Below are positions 27,634 through 27,657 of a DNA stretch of 27,657 bases, piece after piece. Where the stretch lies: positions 1 through 27,657 of the IMG/VR virus record IMGVR_UViG_3300044623_000860; one strand, written 5' to 3'. The DNA is from a virus. The first letter of the stretch is position 1. Each line of letters opens with the position of its first letter. The notes under the pieces were generated by a model that saw only the letters and a program-made list of their open reading frames with translations, did no database searches and had not been told where the DNA came from. The translations under genes and the position numbers were made by a program.

Positions 27634-27657
27634 TATCAAAGGGAGCTTCTTCCTACA

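Overview
The window looks like part of the genome of a tailed double-stranded DNA phage of a Bacteroidetes host, most likely a Flavobacterium-type bacterium. The DNA is strongly AT-rich. Genes are packed with ATGA and TAATG junctions and lack strong Shine-Dalgarno sites. Several upstream regions carry the Bacteroidetes -7 element TAnnTTTG. The virion proteins (terminase, tail tube, head-tail connector, XkdF-type protease, portal) resemble families I know from phages of this phylum. No integrase, tRNA gene, CRISPR array or insertion sequence was seen.

Layout. (1) 1-1811, + strand: short, overlapping, mostly unknown genes, with an all-alpha NTP pyrophosphohydrolase-like protein and a sigma-70-like protein. 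(2) 1827-3384: small and large terminase subunits. (3) 3416-10475: a tail block with a tail assembly chaperone pair that appears to use a -1 ribosomal frameshift on a run of T, tail completion proteins, large tail-tip or baseplate-like proteins, and the tape measure. (4) 10480-16993: a head block with protease, a C1q-like jelly-roll protein, scaffold-like protein, major capsid protein, tail tube, portal and connector. (5) 17027-19809: receptor-binding or fibre genes. (6) 19861-26996: a holin and endolysin-like gene, followed by an unusual block in which three further peptidoglycan-active enzymes and a DUF2272-like enzyme alternate with small single-span membrane proteins. (7) 27071-27633, - strand: two unknown genes that converge on the late block at a terminator.

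How it fits together. The head and tail genes follow an order in which portal and connector lie more than 11 kb from terL and the tape measure lies before the capsid gene. Four non-coding gaps inside this block share a ~27-30 bp element (ACAAAT-like box, about 11-14 bp, then CGTTWA) placed so that CGTT is 8-9 nt from the ATG. Two more genes have CGTT at the same distance inside the upstream gene. I infer a phage-specific promoter, possibly read by the sigma-like protein at 1066-1578. The lysis and membrane block instead has host-type TAnnTTTG elements and its own terminators, so the two halves appear to be separately controlled.

The two most interesting signals are this recurrent start-proximal motif and the membrane and peptidoglycan block. 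That block is far larger than a normal lysis cassette and could be an ejection or envelope-crossing apparatus, a virion-associated membrane set, or a host-modifying module. No contractile sheath gene was recognised, so a long non-contractile tail is the simplest reading.
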